64,000 nt of DNA from Promethearchaeota archaeon (GCA_011365055.1 RDOG01000018.1:16980-80979); one strand, 5' to 3'; numbered from the stretch's first letter, positions 44,646-54,298 are shown. Notes: generated by a model not told the origin, from the letters alone. Numbers and translations: made by a program.

Positions 44646-44727
44646 TTTTATTCCTCAATAAGATAATTATTTCTTGATATAAAAATTTACAAATAAATAA
44701 ATGAGTTCATATCAGGAGTTGAATTGA

Positions 44728-45456
44728 GTGGATTTCCAAGATTTAGTTAAATTCAGAAGGAGTTCAAGATGGGTTTTTTCAACAAAAAAACAAATACCGG
44801 ATGATGAATTAAAAAAAATACTTGAAGCTGCAAGATATGCACCAACTCCTCATAATAGACAACCTTTTGAAATTATAGTTGTAAAAGACAGGAATGTTAT
44901 AAAACAAATTTCTGAAATTAGGTTTAAATTAGGAATGGAAGAAATTAAGCAGCATGCTTTTTGGACGAAATCAGTTGAGGAACTCGAATCTATAGGAATT
45001 GGTGTCCAGCCAGAAGTTTTACCCAAATTTGTTTTAGATTTAAAAGATCATCCAGAATTAATTAATGATGATGATTTTTGGGATAGAACCATGTCCATGT
45101 ATGCACTCTTAATGCAAGCCTCATCTGTTTTAATGTTTATTCTTTATGATCCAACAATTCCCGGTATTGGACCCCTGAAGAATGTCTGGGGCATGTTAAG
45201 CGTGGGAGCTGTAATGCAAAATATTTGGTTGGCTGCAAATAACCTAGGAATTTCTGTTCACGTTGCAAGCGGTCAGACCATGACTATAGATGCAAAGCGG
45301 AAGATATTTGATATTTTAGAGATTCCTAAAAAATATAAACTTATGATTTTATTTCGATTGGGGTATGAAACTAAATTTGGAAGATATGGAACACCCTATC
45401 GACGTAAAATAGAAAATTTCGTGCACCTTGATAAATTTTCAAATAAATTTAAATAA
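44728..45456 (+). CDS. Nitroreductase family flavoprotein
   Basis: FMN-binding nitroreductase fold: FRRSSRWVFSTKKQIPDDEL, LEAARYAPTPHNRQPFEIIV (FMN phosphate site) and, later, LSVGAVMQNIWLAANNLGI. The extra about 50 residues in the middle (EELESIGIGVQPEVLPKF) and the length of 242 are within family range. The substrate is unknown; NAD(P)H-dependent reduction of quinones or aromatic compounds is typical. GTG 44728 follows AGGAG by nine bases. It is divergent from the MoxR gene. Confidence 0.88.
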   Translation: MDFQDLVKFRRSSRWVFSTKKQIPDDELKKILEAARYAPTPHNRQPFEIIVVKDRNVIKQISEIRFKLGMEEIKQHAFWTKSVEELESIGIGVQPEVLPKFVLDLKDHPELINDDDFWDRTMSMYALLMQASSVLMFILYDPTIPGIGPLKNVWGMLSVGAVMQNIWLAANNLGISVHVASGQTMTIDAKRKIFDILEIPKKYKLMILFRLGYETKFGRYGTPYRRKIENFVHLDKFSNKFK

Positions 45457-45460
45457 TTTT

Positions 45461-46618
45461 TTAATATTCTTTCCCAATACCTAATGAAATTACATGTTCT
45501 TTGCCATAGGTTTCCTGTTCTGGGGTGTCAGGAGTAATATCAGTTAATATTCCGCCAACTAACTCATCATCAGATAATCCCCATTCAGCAGGTTTAATTC
45601 TAGCTCCATCAGGATAATGCCAGGTAAAATTCCCATGATGAAATTTTCTTTTATCCCTTAAATCAGGAGGTGTGCAATTTATTGCCATTTTAGGAGTTAA
45701 AACCCCTGCTTCTTTTATCGAGTTCACAAAATAACTCCAAATCTCGGGAGCTCTTGTTTCATACACTTCCTTATGTTTCGGTTCAAATGCGTTAATAAAT
45801 AATAGGTTGTTTGTTAATAGACCTGTCATTTTATGAACCCATGCATGCCTTCCTGCCATGGCCATCATATTAAGAAGTGGCAAGGTTGGCACGTAACAAA
45901 ACCAATAATCATCCATGCCATATGTTCGTTTTGCTTCGAGTCCATCCCAGACCATCCCCATTGCACCATAATTTGATGGTTCCGTGCTTAAATTAAGTCC
46001 TGCACTTAACCAGACCATACAAATAGAGTACGCACTTTGGGAGAATTCTGGACTACGTTCATTCCGAATATCTTTTAACAGATCTATTATTCGATGACCC
46101 GTTTTTATAAAATCATTTGTTTTTTTAGGAATTTCTCGAAGCTTCATTCCAAGTTTAAGGTGCCTCCTATTGAAAATATCGTCCTCACCATGGATAAACC
46201 AAAAATCTACAGGAATTCCATCTTCCATGTGACCATTTATAAGCGCTTCAACGTCTTGAGTAAAATCGTTGATAAGAACAAACGTAATATCCGTGGAATT
46301 TCCATAAATAAGTTTAGTAGAACCAGATTGCAAGTCAGATCTAACATATACTAAAGGTGGAAAAAACCATGTTGCTAGGCATCTATCAGGATGCTTTATT
46401 TCCCCATTTAATACTTTATTAGCGGTTTTAACTGCTGTCTGAAATTTTTCAAAGGTTGCATCAGCAACACCAGGAATTAGCTCTGCTTCGGGATCAAACT
46501 GTTTTTCAATAAATTCCCAACCATGGCTCTTAAAAATGTTCCACATATGTTCTCCTAACGGGAACATTCTCTTTGTTGGAAAAGAATCTGGAATCTCACC
46601 ATATGAATGGATCGTCAT
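45461..46618 (-). CDS. Hypothetical protein, 385 residues
   Basis: Not recognised. It is a soluble, Trp- and His-rich protein without Cys clusters or membrane segments. Conspicuous stretches are HMEDGIPVDFWFIHGEDDIF, YGAMGMVWDGLEAKRTYGMD and KFHHGNFTWHYPDGARIKP, so a metal or cofactor site built from His/Asp is possible. It starts at ATG 46618 and is convergent with the nitroreductase gene, 4 bases apart. Long and free of stops, it is certainly a gene; the function is open. Confidence 0.72.
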   Translation of the reverse strand: MTIHSYGEIPDSFPTKRMFPLGEHMWNIFKSHGWEFIEKQFDPEAELIPGVADATFEKFQTAVKTANKVLNGEIKHPDRCLATWFFPPLVYVRSDLQSGSTKLIYGNSTDITFVLINDFTQDVEALINGHMEDGIPVDFWFIHGEDDIFNRRHLKLGMKLREIPKKTNDFIKTGHRIIDLLKDIRNERSPEFSQSAYSICMVWLSAGLNLSTEPSNYGAMGMVWDGLEAKRTYGMDDYWFCYVPTLPLLNMMAMAGRHAWVHKMTGLLTNNLLFINAFEPKHKEVYETRAPEIWSYFVNSIKEAGVLTPKMAINCTPPDLRDKRKFHHGNFTWHYPDGARIKPAEWGLSDDELVGGILTDITPDTPEQETYGKEHVISLGIGKEY

Positions 46619-46811
46619 GTTAGTTCCTCTCTCTTATTCTAAGGGTAAATGTCATCATTTAATATTTTTTTTAATTTGTCTAACTTATGATAATTAATAA
46701 TGATGAAATTATATTTTTGGTATAACGGTTTAATTTCAATATATGATATAAAAAAAATTCGGTTAGATGATTTTGTTAATCGAAATAATCTATGAATTTA
46801 ATAACAAAATC

Positions 46812-47963
46812 TCATCGATGATATGGAATGTAGAATTCTTTTATGTTTTTATACCTTGATACAATTTCTTGGCCTTTTTCACTAAGCGGCAAGATTAAAA
46901 ATTCGTATTTAGATTGATCATCAGTAACTTTTATCTTTTTAAAGACTTTAGATTCATATTGCGGTTGTGTAGATTGAACAGTAAAAAAGTTCTTCTTTCT
47001 AGCTTCAGTGGTATCTTCGACATTATCATTCCAAAATCTCCGAACTACCGTTGCTAAAAATCCTTGCTTTTCTTCTATTGTTAGACCATCTTTAAAGCAG
47101 GAAGTAGTGACCAATGCGACCATTGAGGTTCCAGTATTGAATGTAACATACTCGGTTCTTATCGTAATGGTTGCTAAAATATGTCCATCAAATTCCCAGA
47201 TCCACCAAAATAAGTCCCAATCAGGATAATATTCTTTTATTGTTTTAGACTTAATCATTTCTAATTTCCAATCTTCTTCGGTCCAGATTCTAGCTAATGG
47301 CACTCGTTTAGAATATGAATTCACGATATCAACAATTTTTTTCACATCATCTGAGTCGATGTTTCCATCTCTAATTTCCCCTCCTGTCAGCTTTGCGTCT
47401 GGTTTACCGGCGTAAACAACCGCTAGCTTAGCAAGTACCGCACTTAAGCCTCTGTAATTTTGCAATACCCAACGTCCATGATCCCCTAAAATCTTAATAA
47501 CGTGTTCTGCATTTTTATTTATACGTATAAATCCAAAATGATCTTTTAGTAACATATCACCGAAGTGTTCAGTATCAGGAAAAGCATAAATAAAATCTAT
47601 ACCATCCCCTTTTACAGTGTTAATAAGAGATTCTATCAATTTTTTTTGAATACCTTGCCTCTGATATGCAGGTTTAGTTGCAGTTAAACCAATCGAGACA
47701 CCTGTCAACTTTAATTCGCCATCTAGAAGGAAACTATACTTGGAACCTAATGTTGTTGCGATTAATTCATCCCCCTTCCAAACAGTGAAACAATAATTTG
47801 GTGGATTATAATAAGATTTAAAATACCATTCTGCGTATTTTTCTTCCCAATTAAGCGCCCCAGCCATTTTGTATGTATTAAAATAGGTTTTATGATATAA
47901 ATCTCCTATCTGCTTGAATGGCAAGTCCTCTATCTTTTTTAACTGCTTGATCTCAAAATCCAT
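46812..47963 (-). CDS. GNAT-family N-acetyltransferase
   Basis: The GNAT acetyl-CoA-binding motif A is visible as TGVSIGLTATKPAYQRQGIQ plus KKLIESLINTV (about residues 85-120), followed by FIYAFPDTEHFGDMLLKDHF. The remaining about 230 residues are an extra domain probably involved in substrate binding or dimerisation. GAGGTGGT lies immediately upstream of ATG 47963, so I take that ATG over the upstream TTG 47978. The substrate is unknown. Confidence 0.8.
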   Translation of the reverse strand: MDFEIKQLKKIEDLPFKQIGDLYHKTYFNTYKMAGALNWEEKYAEWYFKSYYNPPNYCFTVWKGDELIATTLGSKYSFLLDGELKLTGVSIGLTATKPAYQRQGIQKKLIESLINTVKGDGIDFIYAFPDTEHFGDMLLKDHFGFIRINKNAEHVIKILGDHGRWVLQNYRGLSAVLAKLAVVYAGKPDAKLTGGEIRDGNIDSDDVKKIVDIVNSYSKRVPLARIWTEEDWKLEMIKSKTIKEYYPDWDLFWWIWEFDGHILATITIRTEYVTFNTGTSMVALVTTSCFKDGLTIEEKQGFLATVVRRFWNDNVEDTTEARKKNFFTVQSTQPQYESKVFKKIKVTDDQSKYEFLILPLSEKGQEIVSRYKNIKEFYIPYHR

Positions 47964-48065
47964 GATACCACCTCTCAATATAACTAATCTGGCATGTTTA
48001 TTAATAATAAATTTATCTTTTCAATTAATTTATTTTAAAGGAATAATGATATTGATTGATATAAA

Positions 48066-49025
48066 ATGAAATCAAATCTTGAAATTTTTAAAACAAAGAA
48101 ACTAGTATTAGCACCACTCGCTAAAGTACATAATAGAGGATTCCGTTTATCATGCAGAAAATATGGTGCGGGGCTCTTATATACAGATATGATTTCTATT
48201 CCCCAAATTGTGAATAATTTTACGAGCATGGAGAAATTTTTTGAGGCTACAGAAAAGGATTACCCAGTTGCAGTTCAATTGATAGGAAATGAAAATGATG
48301 ATTTAAAACATACGATTGAATATTTAAATAATTTCAACATTTTTATTGATTTTAATTTAGGATGTCCTTCCTATAAATTCAAGAAGCAAGAAAAGGGGGG
48401 ATTTTTACTCAATAAGCCTGAAAAAATTCAAAAGATCATACAAATATTAATCAAGCATAGTAAAAATCCTATCTCAGCAAAGATAAGAACAGGTCTCAAT
48501 TCTTCTCAAGAAAATGCAGTAGAGATTGCCTTGCTTCTTGAAAAAGAGGGGCTTGAATTTTTATGCATCCATGGTAAGACCTTAGAGCAAAAATACAAGC
48601 AAGGAGTAAATTATGAAGTTATTAGAAAAATTAAGGATTCAGTTTCAATACCCGTGATAGGAAATGGTGATGTAAAAGATGGGATAAGTGCCAAATTGAT
48701 GTTCGATAAAACCAATTGTGATGCCATCATGATTGGAAGAGCATCAATAGGAAATCCACGCATTTTTTACGAGATTAATGAATATTTAAAAACTAATAAA
48801 ATAATTGAAAGAGATTTAGCAATAACGAAAAAAATGATCTTTGATTATTGGGAGTTATACAATGAGAATAAGGATTTTGAAATACGCTTGCAAGAGTTAT
48901 TTGCATTAAAACAATTTGTATTACATGCTTTGAGGAGATTTATTAACAGCAAAAAATGGAGAATTGCGATATCTCAAATGAAAAATACGACAGATATCTT
49001 AAACTATGTTTCAGAACTAAATTGA
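48066..49025 (+). CDS. dus: tRNA-dihydrouridine synthase
   Basis: FMN-dependent TIM-barrel enzyme that reduces uridine to dihydrouridine in tRNA. It begins LVLAPLAKVHNRGFRLSCRK, has FNLGCPSYKFKKQEKGGFLL with the catalytic Cys, then SAKIRTGLNSSQENAVEIA, CIHGKTLEQKYKQGVNYE, VIGNGDVKDGISA and IMIGRASIGNPRIF. The 319 residues match the family. ATG 48066. Its 3' end overlaps the convergent longin-like gene by 9 bases. Confidence 0.92.
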   Translation: MKSNLEIFKTKKLVLAPLAKVHNRGFRLSCRKYGAGLLYTDMISIPQIVNNFTSMEKFFEATEKDYPVAVQLIGNENDDLKHTIEYLNNFNIFIDFNLGCPSYKFKKQEKGGFLLNKPEKIQKIIQILIKHSKNPISAKIRTGLNSSQENAVEIALLLEKEGLEFLCIHGKTLEQKYKQGVNYEVIRKIKDSVSIPVIGNGDVKDGISAKLMFDKTNCDAIMIGRASIGNPRIFYEINEYLKTNKIIERDLAITKKMIFDYWELYNENKDFEIRLQELFALKQFVLHALRRFINSKKWRIAISQMKNTTDILNYVSELN

Positions 49026-49439
49026 TTTCTTTTTAACGCGCTGCTCAAATTCAAAATTCCAGTCAGCAAAAAAAACTTCATCGCAATCTTCTTTGAAATC
49101 ATCAAATACGCTTATTTCACCATTGAAATTCTCGATATGATCCTTGAATTTTTCTGAAAATCTATCAGCAACAAGATTAATCTTACCTTGAATAATTTTT
49201 CTATCATCGGAATAGTCACAGATTAACACGACGGTAGTTAAACCCCTACCAACATAATAAAGAAGCCAATCCCCCATCTCAATACTCTTAAGATCTTTTT
49301 TCGATATTTCAAAGGTGAGATCTCTTATTGATTTAATAATACCAGTAAATAAATGTTCTGGAATCTCAACACCAGTATAATCTCTCGAGTAAAAGCAAAT
49401 CCCGGAACTACTTTCAAAAAATAATACTTGGTGGATCAT
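49017..49439 (-). CDS. Longin-like small protein, GTPase partner
   Basis: A 140-residue protein with longin/roadblock-like layout: strands IHQVLFFESSSGICFYSRDY, a helix LFTGIIKSIRDLTFEI, strand pairs LLYYVGRGLTTVVLIC and a long C-terminal helix NLVADRFSEKFKDHIENF ending FDDFKEDCDEVFF. The gene at 54299-54709 shares the same layout and the FDDFK(E/D) motif. It lies 11 bases downstream of the small GTPase gene, so the two are co-transcribed and the protein may be its regulator or effector, as longin/roadblock proteins are for Rag and Mgl GTPases. Fold assignment is by pattern. Confidence 0.6.
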   Translation of the reverse strand: MIHQVLFFESSSGICFYSRDYTGVEIPEHLFTGIIKSIRDLTFEISKKDLKSIEMGDWLLYYVGRGLTTVVLICDYSDDRKIIQGKINLVADRFSEKFKDHIENFNGEISVFDDFKEDCDEVFFADWNFEFEQRVKKKSI

Positions 49440-49450
49440 AATTTAATTTA

Positions 49451-49987
49451 CTATACTTTTGATTTTAATTGTTTGGCTTTTTGTTTAACAACTGCGGATG
49501 AAATGTATGAAAACATTTCCTCAACATTTTCACCTGTTTTTGCAGAAGTTTCTATTAATTTAGTTGATAAACGCTCCAATATTTTTTGAGGAAATAAATT
49601 CTCTCGAATGGGCGGCAAATCGGATTTATTTCTTACAATACAAATTGGAACATCCCCATTAGCATACTGATAAACTTCATCGATCCATTTATCTAATTGT
49701 AAATAACTTTCAAGGTCTGTATTTGAATAAACTATAATGGCACCATCAGCTCCTCTCATAAATTTTGCCCTTCTTGAAAGCCATTTATCTTGACCACCCA
49801 TGTCCCATAACATTAATCTAATTTTAGCTTTACCGTAAAGTTCTAATTGTTTAGTTAAAAAATCTACACCCAAAGTAGTTTTATAATCTTCTGTAAATTT
49901 ATTCTTTATGAAACGCACTATTAAAGACGTTTTACCTACCGCGGGATTACCTAAGACAACAATTTTAAATGCAAAATCAGCGCTCAA
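49451..49987 (-). CDS. Ras/Rab-like small GTPase
   Basis: All five G motifs are intact: G1 GNPAVGKTS (13-21), G2 Thr in YKTTLGVDF (35-43), G3 WDMGGQD (61-67), G4 NKSD (120-123) and G5 TSAK (147-150). The 178-residue length and the spacing are Ras-superfamily standard. The C-terminus ends KQLKSKV with no prenylation Cys, so membrane attachment, if any, is by another route or through a partner. The GQ of G3 suggests active hydrolysis. Start is TTG 49987 behind AAGGTGA. The longin-like gene follows in the same operon. Eukaryote-like GTPases of this kind are abundant in Asgard archaea. Confidence 0.95.
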   Translation of the reverse strand: MSADFAFKIVVLGNPAVGKTSLIVRFIKNKFTEDYKTTLGVDFLTKQLELYGKAKIRLMLWDMGGQDKWLSRRAKFMRGADGAIIVYSNTDLESYLQLDKWIDEVYQYANGDVPICIVRNKSDLPPIRENLFPQKILERLSTKLIETSAKTGENVEEMFSYISSAVVKQKAKQLKSKV

Positions 49988-50186
49988 ATTTTCACCTTAT
50001 TTTTAATCAAAATCTTTTTTTTATAATCCTTTAATTTCGCCTGATTATTTATGAATTATTCTAATTTATGGGAAATTTCAAAATTCTAGTTTGGGCTATA
50101 TAATGAAGGATCATTTAAGAATTTTTTTTATATAGAGAATTAATTGATTTAATACAAAATTTTATTTTTAATTAAGTTGATTAAAA

Positions 50187-51746
50187 ATGTCTCATATAAA
50201 AAAAGCGTTGGTTTCTGTTTCTAACAAGGAAAATATTGTAGAATTTGTAAAAGGAATAAATAATTTGGGTGTCTCAATAATTTCTACGGGAGGGACATCT
50301 AAAATATTAGAAGATAATGGAATTAATGTAATTGGAATATCTGAAGTTACTGGATTTCCAGAAATGATGGATGGACGAGTAAAAACGCTTCATCCAAAAA
50401 TTCATGGAGGGATTCTGGCAGTTAGAAATAATAAAGATCATATGAAACAATTAAAAGATCAAAATATTGATTTAATTGACATGGTAGTAGTCAATTTATA
50501 TCCATTTGAAGCAACCATAATGAAAGCAAAGGTTACGATGGAAGAGGTAATTGAAAATATTGATATTGGAGGACCTACTTTAGTTCGATCATCTGCAAAG
50601 AATTTTCAAGACGTTGTCATCATCGTGGATCCAAAAGATTATGATGCGATACTAAAAGAAATGAAAGATAATGACAGTTATATTTCACTCGAGACAAGAA
50701 AAAAATTAGCTGTAAAAGCATTCCAACATACTGCTTATTATGATTCTTTAATTTCTGATTACTTACAGAAAAATTTGATAACTTCTGAAGAAAAATTCCC
50801 TGAAACGGTTAGCTTGGCTTTTAAAAAGAAATTTTCATTAAGATATGGCGAAAATCCCCATCAACAAGCTGCGTTTTATGTAACGCCGTTATTGGAAGAA
50901 TCTTCAGTTTCAAATGCAGACCAAATCCAAGGAAAAGAATTATCGTTTAATAATATTTTTGATATAAATGCTGCTTGGGAAATGATTAAGGAGTTTAATC
51001 AACCTGTTTCAGCAGTTATAAAGCATACCAATCCATGTGGTTTTGCTCAAGGCAAAAATACCTTAGAGGCATATATTAATGCAAGAGAATGTGACCCACT
51101 TTCTGCTTATGGAAGTATTGTTGCATTTAATAAAAAAGTTGATGAGGTAACCGCAAAAGAAATCACGAAAACTTTTGTTGAGTGCGTGATTGCACCTGAT
51201 TATGAGAAAACAGCTCTTGAGGCTTTCAAAACAAAAGAAAATTTACGAATTCTAAAAGTCCCAAATTTTCAACCGTGTAAATTTACGAAAGAACCCGATT
51301 ATAAAAAAGTAGTTGATGGGTTATTAATTCAAGATAGGGATGTTTTATTGATAGAAGAGAAAGATCTCAAGGTTGTAACTGATAAAAAACCATCAAAAGA
51401 AGAATTAGCAGATTTATTATTTGGGTGGAAAGTTACTAAGCATGTAAAATCCAATGCAATAGTTTTAATAAAAAATAAAATGACAGTTGGCATTGGAGCA
51501 GGTCAAATGAGCAGGGTAGATTCTGTCAAAATTGCCGTTCGGAAAGCTGGTGAAAGATCTAATGGTAGTGTATTAATATCTGACGCATTCTTTCCATTTA
51601 GGGATGGAATTGATGCTGCTGCTGATGCTGGCGTTACTGCAATCATCCAACCAGGTGGTTCTATTAAAGATGAGGATGTTATAAAAGCCGCAAATGAAAG
51701 AGGAATTGCAATGGTCTTTACGGGATATCGAAGTTTTAAACACTAA
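50187..51746 (+). CDS. purH: Bifunctional AICAR transformylase/IMP cyclohydrolase
   Basis: It carries out the last two steps of de novo IMP synthesis. The N-terminal IMP cyclohydrolase domain has ALVSVSNKENIVEFVKG, STGGTSKILEDNGI and GRVKTLHPKIHGGIL. The transformylase domain has RYGENPHQQAAFY, AVIKHTNPCGFAQG and DAFFPFRDGIDAAADAG. At 519 residues it is the full bifunctional form. Many archaea use separate PurP and PurO instead, so this is worth noting. ATG 50187. The DHPS-like gene follows 15 bases later. Confidence 0.96.
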   Translation: MSHIKKALVSVSNKENIVEFVKGINNLGVSIISTGGTSKILEDNGINVIGISEVTGFPEMMDGRVKTLHPKIHGGILAVRNNKDHMKQLKDQNIDLIDMVVVNLYPFEATIMKAKVTMEEVIENIDIGGPTLVRSSAKNFQDVVIIVDPKDYDAILKEMKDNDSYISLETRKKLAVKAFQHTAYYDSLISDYLQKNLITSEEKFPETVSLAFKKKFSLRYGENPHQQAAFYVTPLLEESSVSNADQIQGKELSFNNIFDINAAWEMIKEFNQPVSAVIKHTNPCGFAQGKNTLEAYINARECDPLSAYGSIVAFNKKVDEVTAKEITKTFVECVIAPDYEKTALEAFKTKENLRILKVPNFQPCKFTKEPDYKKVVDGLLIQDRDVLLIEEKDLKVVTDKKPSKEELADLLFGWKVTKHVKSNAIVLIKNKMTVGIGAGQMSRVDSVKIAVRKAGERSNGSVLISDAFFPFRDGIDAAADAGVTAIIQPGGSIKDEDVIKAANERGIAMVFTGYRSFKH

Positions 51747-51761
51747 GAATTGGAATTTTAT

Positions 51762-52613
51762 ATGACGACAGATATTAAAATTAAGAATTTAATAATCGGA
51801 GAGAATCATCCGGTTGCAATTATGGGAATTATTAATTTGAGTATTGAATCATTTTATAAACAATCTTTTGTTCCAAAAGAAGAATTTAAATTAAAATTAG
51901 AAAAGATGATTGAAGAGAAAGCAGATATTATTGATATTGGGGCTAGATCAACAGCACCTGGAGTACAATCTATTTCAATAGATAAAGAGAAAGATAGACT
52001 ACTCCCTATATTAAAACAAATAAAAGATTATCCAGATGTTATTTTTTCATTAGACACTCAATTTTCAGAGATCGCAGAATTAGGCTTAAAACATGGAGCT
52101 TCCATGATAAATGACATTAGTGGATTCAGAACTGATGAAAAAATCATTGAAGTGATAAAAGAATATGATTGTCCATCAGTTATAATGGCGACTAAAAAAA
52201 ATCCTGGAGATGCTTTGACCATAGAAGATATAAAAACAACATTGAAAGAATCAATTGAATTTGGAAATAGATACGATTATGATACTAAAAATATAATAAT
52301 TGATCCAGGCATTGGTAGATGGATTTCAGAAAAAAGAGCTTACTATAACATTACTATTTTAAACCATATAGAAAATTTGAAAATTCTTAAACAACCAATC
52401 CTTATTGGAATTTCCCGAAAATCAATGATCGGGGACATTTTAGGATATCAAGATCCATTAGATAGATTAAATGGAACATTAGCTGCAACCGTGATTGGAG
52501 TTTATAATGGAGCTGATGTAGTCAGAACACACGATGTTAAAATAACTCGTGATTATATAAAAATTGCAAGGATTTTTAGAGATTTTAAGGGGGGAAGAAC
52601 TCATAACATATGA
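51762..52613 (+). CDS. Dihydropteroate synthase-like protein
   Basis: TIM-barrel pterin-binding protein of the DHPS family: IMGIINLSIESFYKQ (family NVTPDSF), DIIDIGARSTAPG (DIGGESTRPG), FSLDTQFSEIAELGLKHGAS, INDISGF, IIDPGIGRW and ISRKSMIG, ending with TRDY after THDV-like RTHDVK. Some pterin and pABA-binding residues differ, so it may serve methanopterin or another C1 pterin rather than folate. ATG 51762 is used; TTG 51750 is an in-frame alternative. It lies between purH and cofE in one unit, all C1-cofactor linked. Confidence 0.85.
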   Translation: MTTDIKIKNLIIGENHPVAIMGIINLSIESFYKQSFVPKEEFKLKLEKMIEEKADIIDIGARSTAPGVQSISIDKEKDRLLPILKQIKDYPDVIFSLDTQFSEIAELGLKHGASMINDISGFRTDEKIIEVIKEYDCPSVIMATKKNPGDALTIEDIKTTLKESIEFGNRYDYDTKNIIIDPGIGRWISEKRAYYNITILNHIENLKILKQPILIGISRKSMIGDILGYQDPLDRLNGTLAATVIGVYNGADVVRTHDVKITRDYIKIARIFRDFKGGRTHNI

Positions 52614-53364
52614 AGTTATACCAATTAAAACTAATTTAATTAAGCCAAATGCGGATTTTTTTAAAATATTTAATGATAGTTTATCAGCTAATCATATAGA
52701 ATTGAAAAATCATGACATTTTGATTATAGCTGAAAGTGTTCTCGCTACCATGCAAGGAAGAATAATAGATTTAGATACAATTAAGCCATCTCAGAAAGCT
52801 TTACAATTAGCAAAAGAACATGACATGGATCCTAGATATGTTCAAGTCATCATCGATGAATCTGACAAGATTTATGGAGGAGTTAAAAACGTTCTTTTAT
52901 GTAAAAAAGAGGGAAATCTTTTAGCAAATGCAGGAATTGATCAATCTAACGCACCAATAAATCACGTAGTTTTATTACCTAATCTTAATAAAATTGATAA
53001 TATAAGAAAAAAACTTGAAACAACTTATAGTATTAAAATAGGATTAATTATTGCAGATAGTCGAACACAACCGCTTAGAAAAGGAGTTATAGGATTAGCT
53101 TTAGCAATATCTGGATTTGAACCAGTTGAAAGTTTTATTGGAAGAAAGGATCTTTACGGTAAAGAACTCAAATATACTTATCGAGCTATTGCTGATGATC
53201 TAGTTTCTGCCGCACAAATCGAATTAGGAGAGTCTAATGAATCAGTTCCATTTGTTATTGTGAGAGGTGTTAAAGTAAAATTCACAGATACACCTGAAAT
53301 GAGCATGTTCATGGAAGAAGATGAATGTCTTTATATGAACGTTTTTAAAAAATCATTAGAATGA
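52564..53364 (+). CDS. cofE: Coenzyme F420-0:L-glutamate ligase
   Basis: It adds gamma-linked glutamates to F420-0 using GTP. Family features are YEVIPIKTNLIKPN at the N-terminus, HDILIIAESVLATMQGRII, NAGIDQSNAPINHVVLLP, GLIIADSRTQPLRKGVIGLA and IGRKDLYGKELKYTYRAIAD. The true start is unclear: the family begins close to YEVIPI, and AAGGGGGG (52587-52594) points to ATA 52603. The only ATG/GTG/TTG upstream in frame is TTG 52564, given here as the left limit, which has no Shine-Dalgarno. The frame overlaps the DHPS-like gene end. Confidence 0.92.
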   Translation: MQGFLEILRGEELITYEVIPIKTNLIKPNADFFKIFNDSLSANHIELKNHDILIIAESVLATMQGRIIDLDTIKPSQKALQLAKEHDMDPRYVQVIIDESDKIYGGVKNVLLCKKEGNLLANAGIDQSNAPINHVVLLPNLNKIDNIRKKLETTYSIKIGLIIADSRTQPLRKGVIGLALAISGFEPVESFIGRKDLYGKELKYTYRAIADDLVSAAQIELGESNESVPFVIVRGVKVKFTDTPEMSMFMEEDECLYMNVFKKSLE

Positions 53365-53485
53365 AAAAAATGCAATAAGAATTTGGGAAGAATTGCTTGA
53401 GATAGAATTCAGCAACTAAATTTGATAAATTAACTAATTATCTTGTTTCAAGAATATTCAAAAAAAAGAGGAATGTATTATGAAT

Positions 53486-54214
53486 TTATTCCCAGCGTCT
53501 TTTTAGCCAATCAGGCATTATGTATCCCAAATATGCTAATATAGCACCAGTTGCTCCACACACCCATCCAATATATAACCAAATAGAATATGGGCTCACA
53601 AAAAGAATTATCCAGACAAAATCCATTAGAAAAAACGCAAAAGTCAAAATTAAACAAATACCAAATCCAGTTATTAATTGAAATCCTCGACGGACTTTTA
53701 ATGTTACATCCTTATTTGCTGATTTTGTAGATTGAATGACCATGTAGATATATAATGCCATTGATAATGCTAGATGGATGACCATAAATAACGTTCGATC
53801 TATTGTAATATTGTTTATCATTAATTGAATGCTCGTGTTTATCAACAGTATCGTGTTCAAAATATTAAAAATCGCATAAATTACTACTATTATATTGACC
53901 TTTGTACTTTCTTCTACGTAAACTCGTAAATAAAATAGCAACAATAAAATGTTCGCGTAGGCGCTCATTGAAAAAGCTAGATTATATCCTAAAGCAACTT
54001 CTTTGGGTGCAAAAAAATCCGTGAAATAGAATATATCTAAGGTTTGCATCAGGGGAGCTATTGAAAATATTAAGAGACATATTGCCAAAATCAAAATGTT
54101 ATTAATTTTTCTTTTCTGATATCTTTCTATTAACATAATACCAACAATTAAAAGTATGATAAATACAGAGATTTCGCATATCGCTGCTCCAAGTTCTTGA
54201 GGGCTTATTTGCAA
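53486..54214 (-). CDS. Seven-helix-type membrane protein, unknown function
   Basis: About seven hydrophobic helices in 242 residues. The first loop is basic (ERYQKRKINN) and a second carries KSANKDVTLKVRRG. Layout and start (TTG CAA) resemble the membrane protein at 16690-17487. No motif for transport or catalysis is seen. TTG 54214 is set by GAGGTTT just upstream. It is divergent from the longin-like gene at 54299 with 84 bases between, sharing a promoter region, so the two may be linked in function. Confidence 0.7.
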   Translation of the reverse strand: MQISPQELGAAICEISVFIILLIVGIMLIERYQKRKINNILILAICLLIFSIAPLMQTLDIFYFTDFFAPKEVALGYNLAFSMSAYANILLLLFYLRVYVEESTKVNIIVVIYAIFNILNTILLINTSIQLMINNITIDRTLFMVIHLALSMALYIYMVIQSTKSANKDVTLKVRRGFQLITGFGICLILTFAFFLMDFVWIILFVSPYSIWLYIGWVCGATGAILAYLGYIMPDWLKRRWE

Positions 54215-54298
54215 ATTTCAAACCTCATAATTTAATTATTTAATTAAGTGATGTATATATAATTTGATAAGAGTTTCCTTAATTTAAGTGATTATTAT

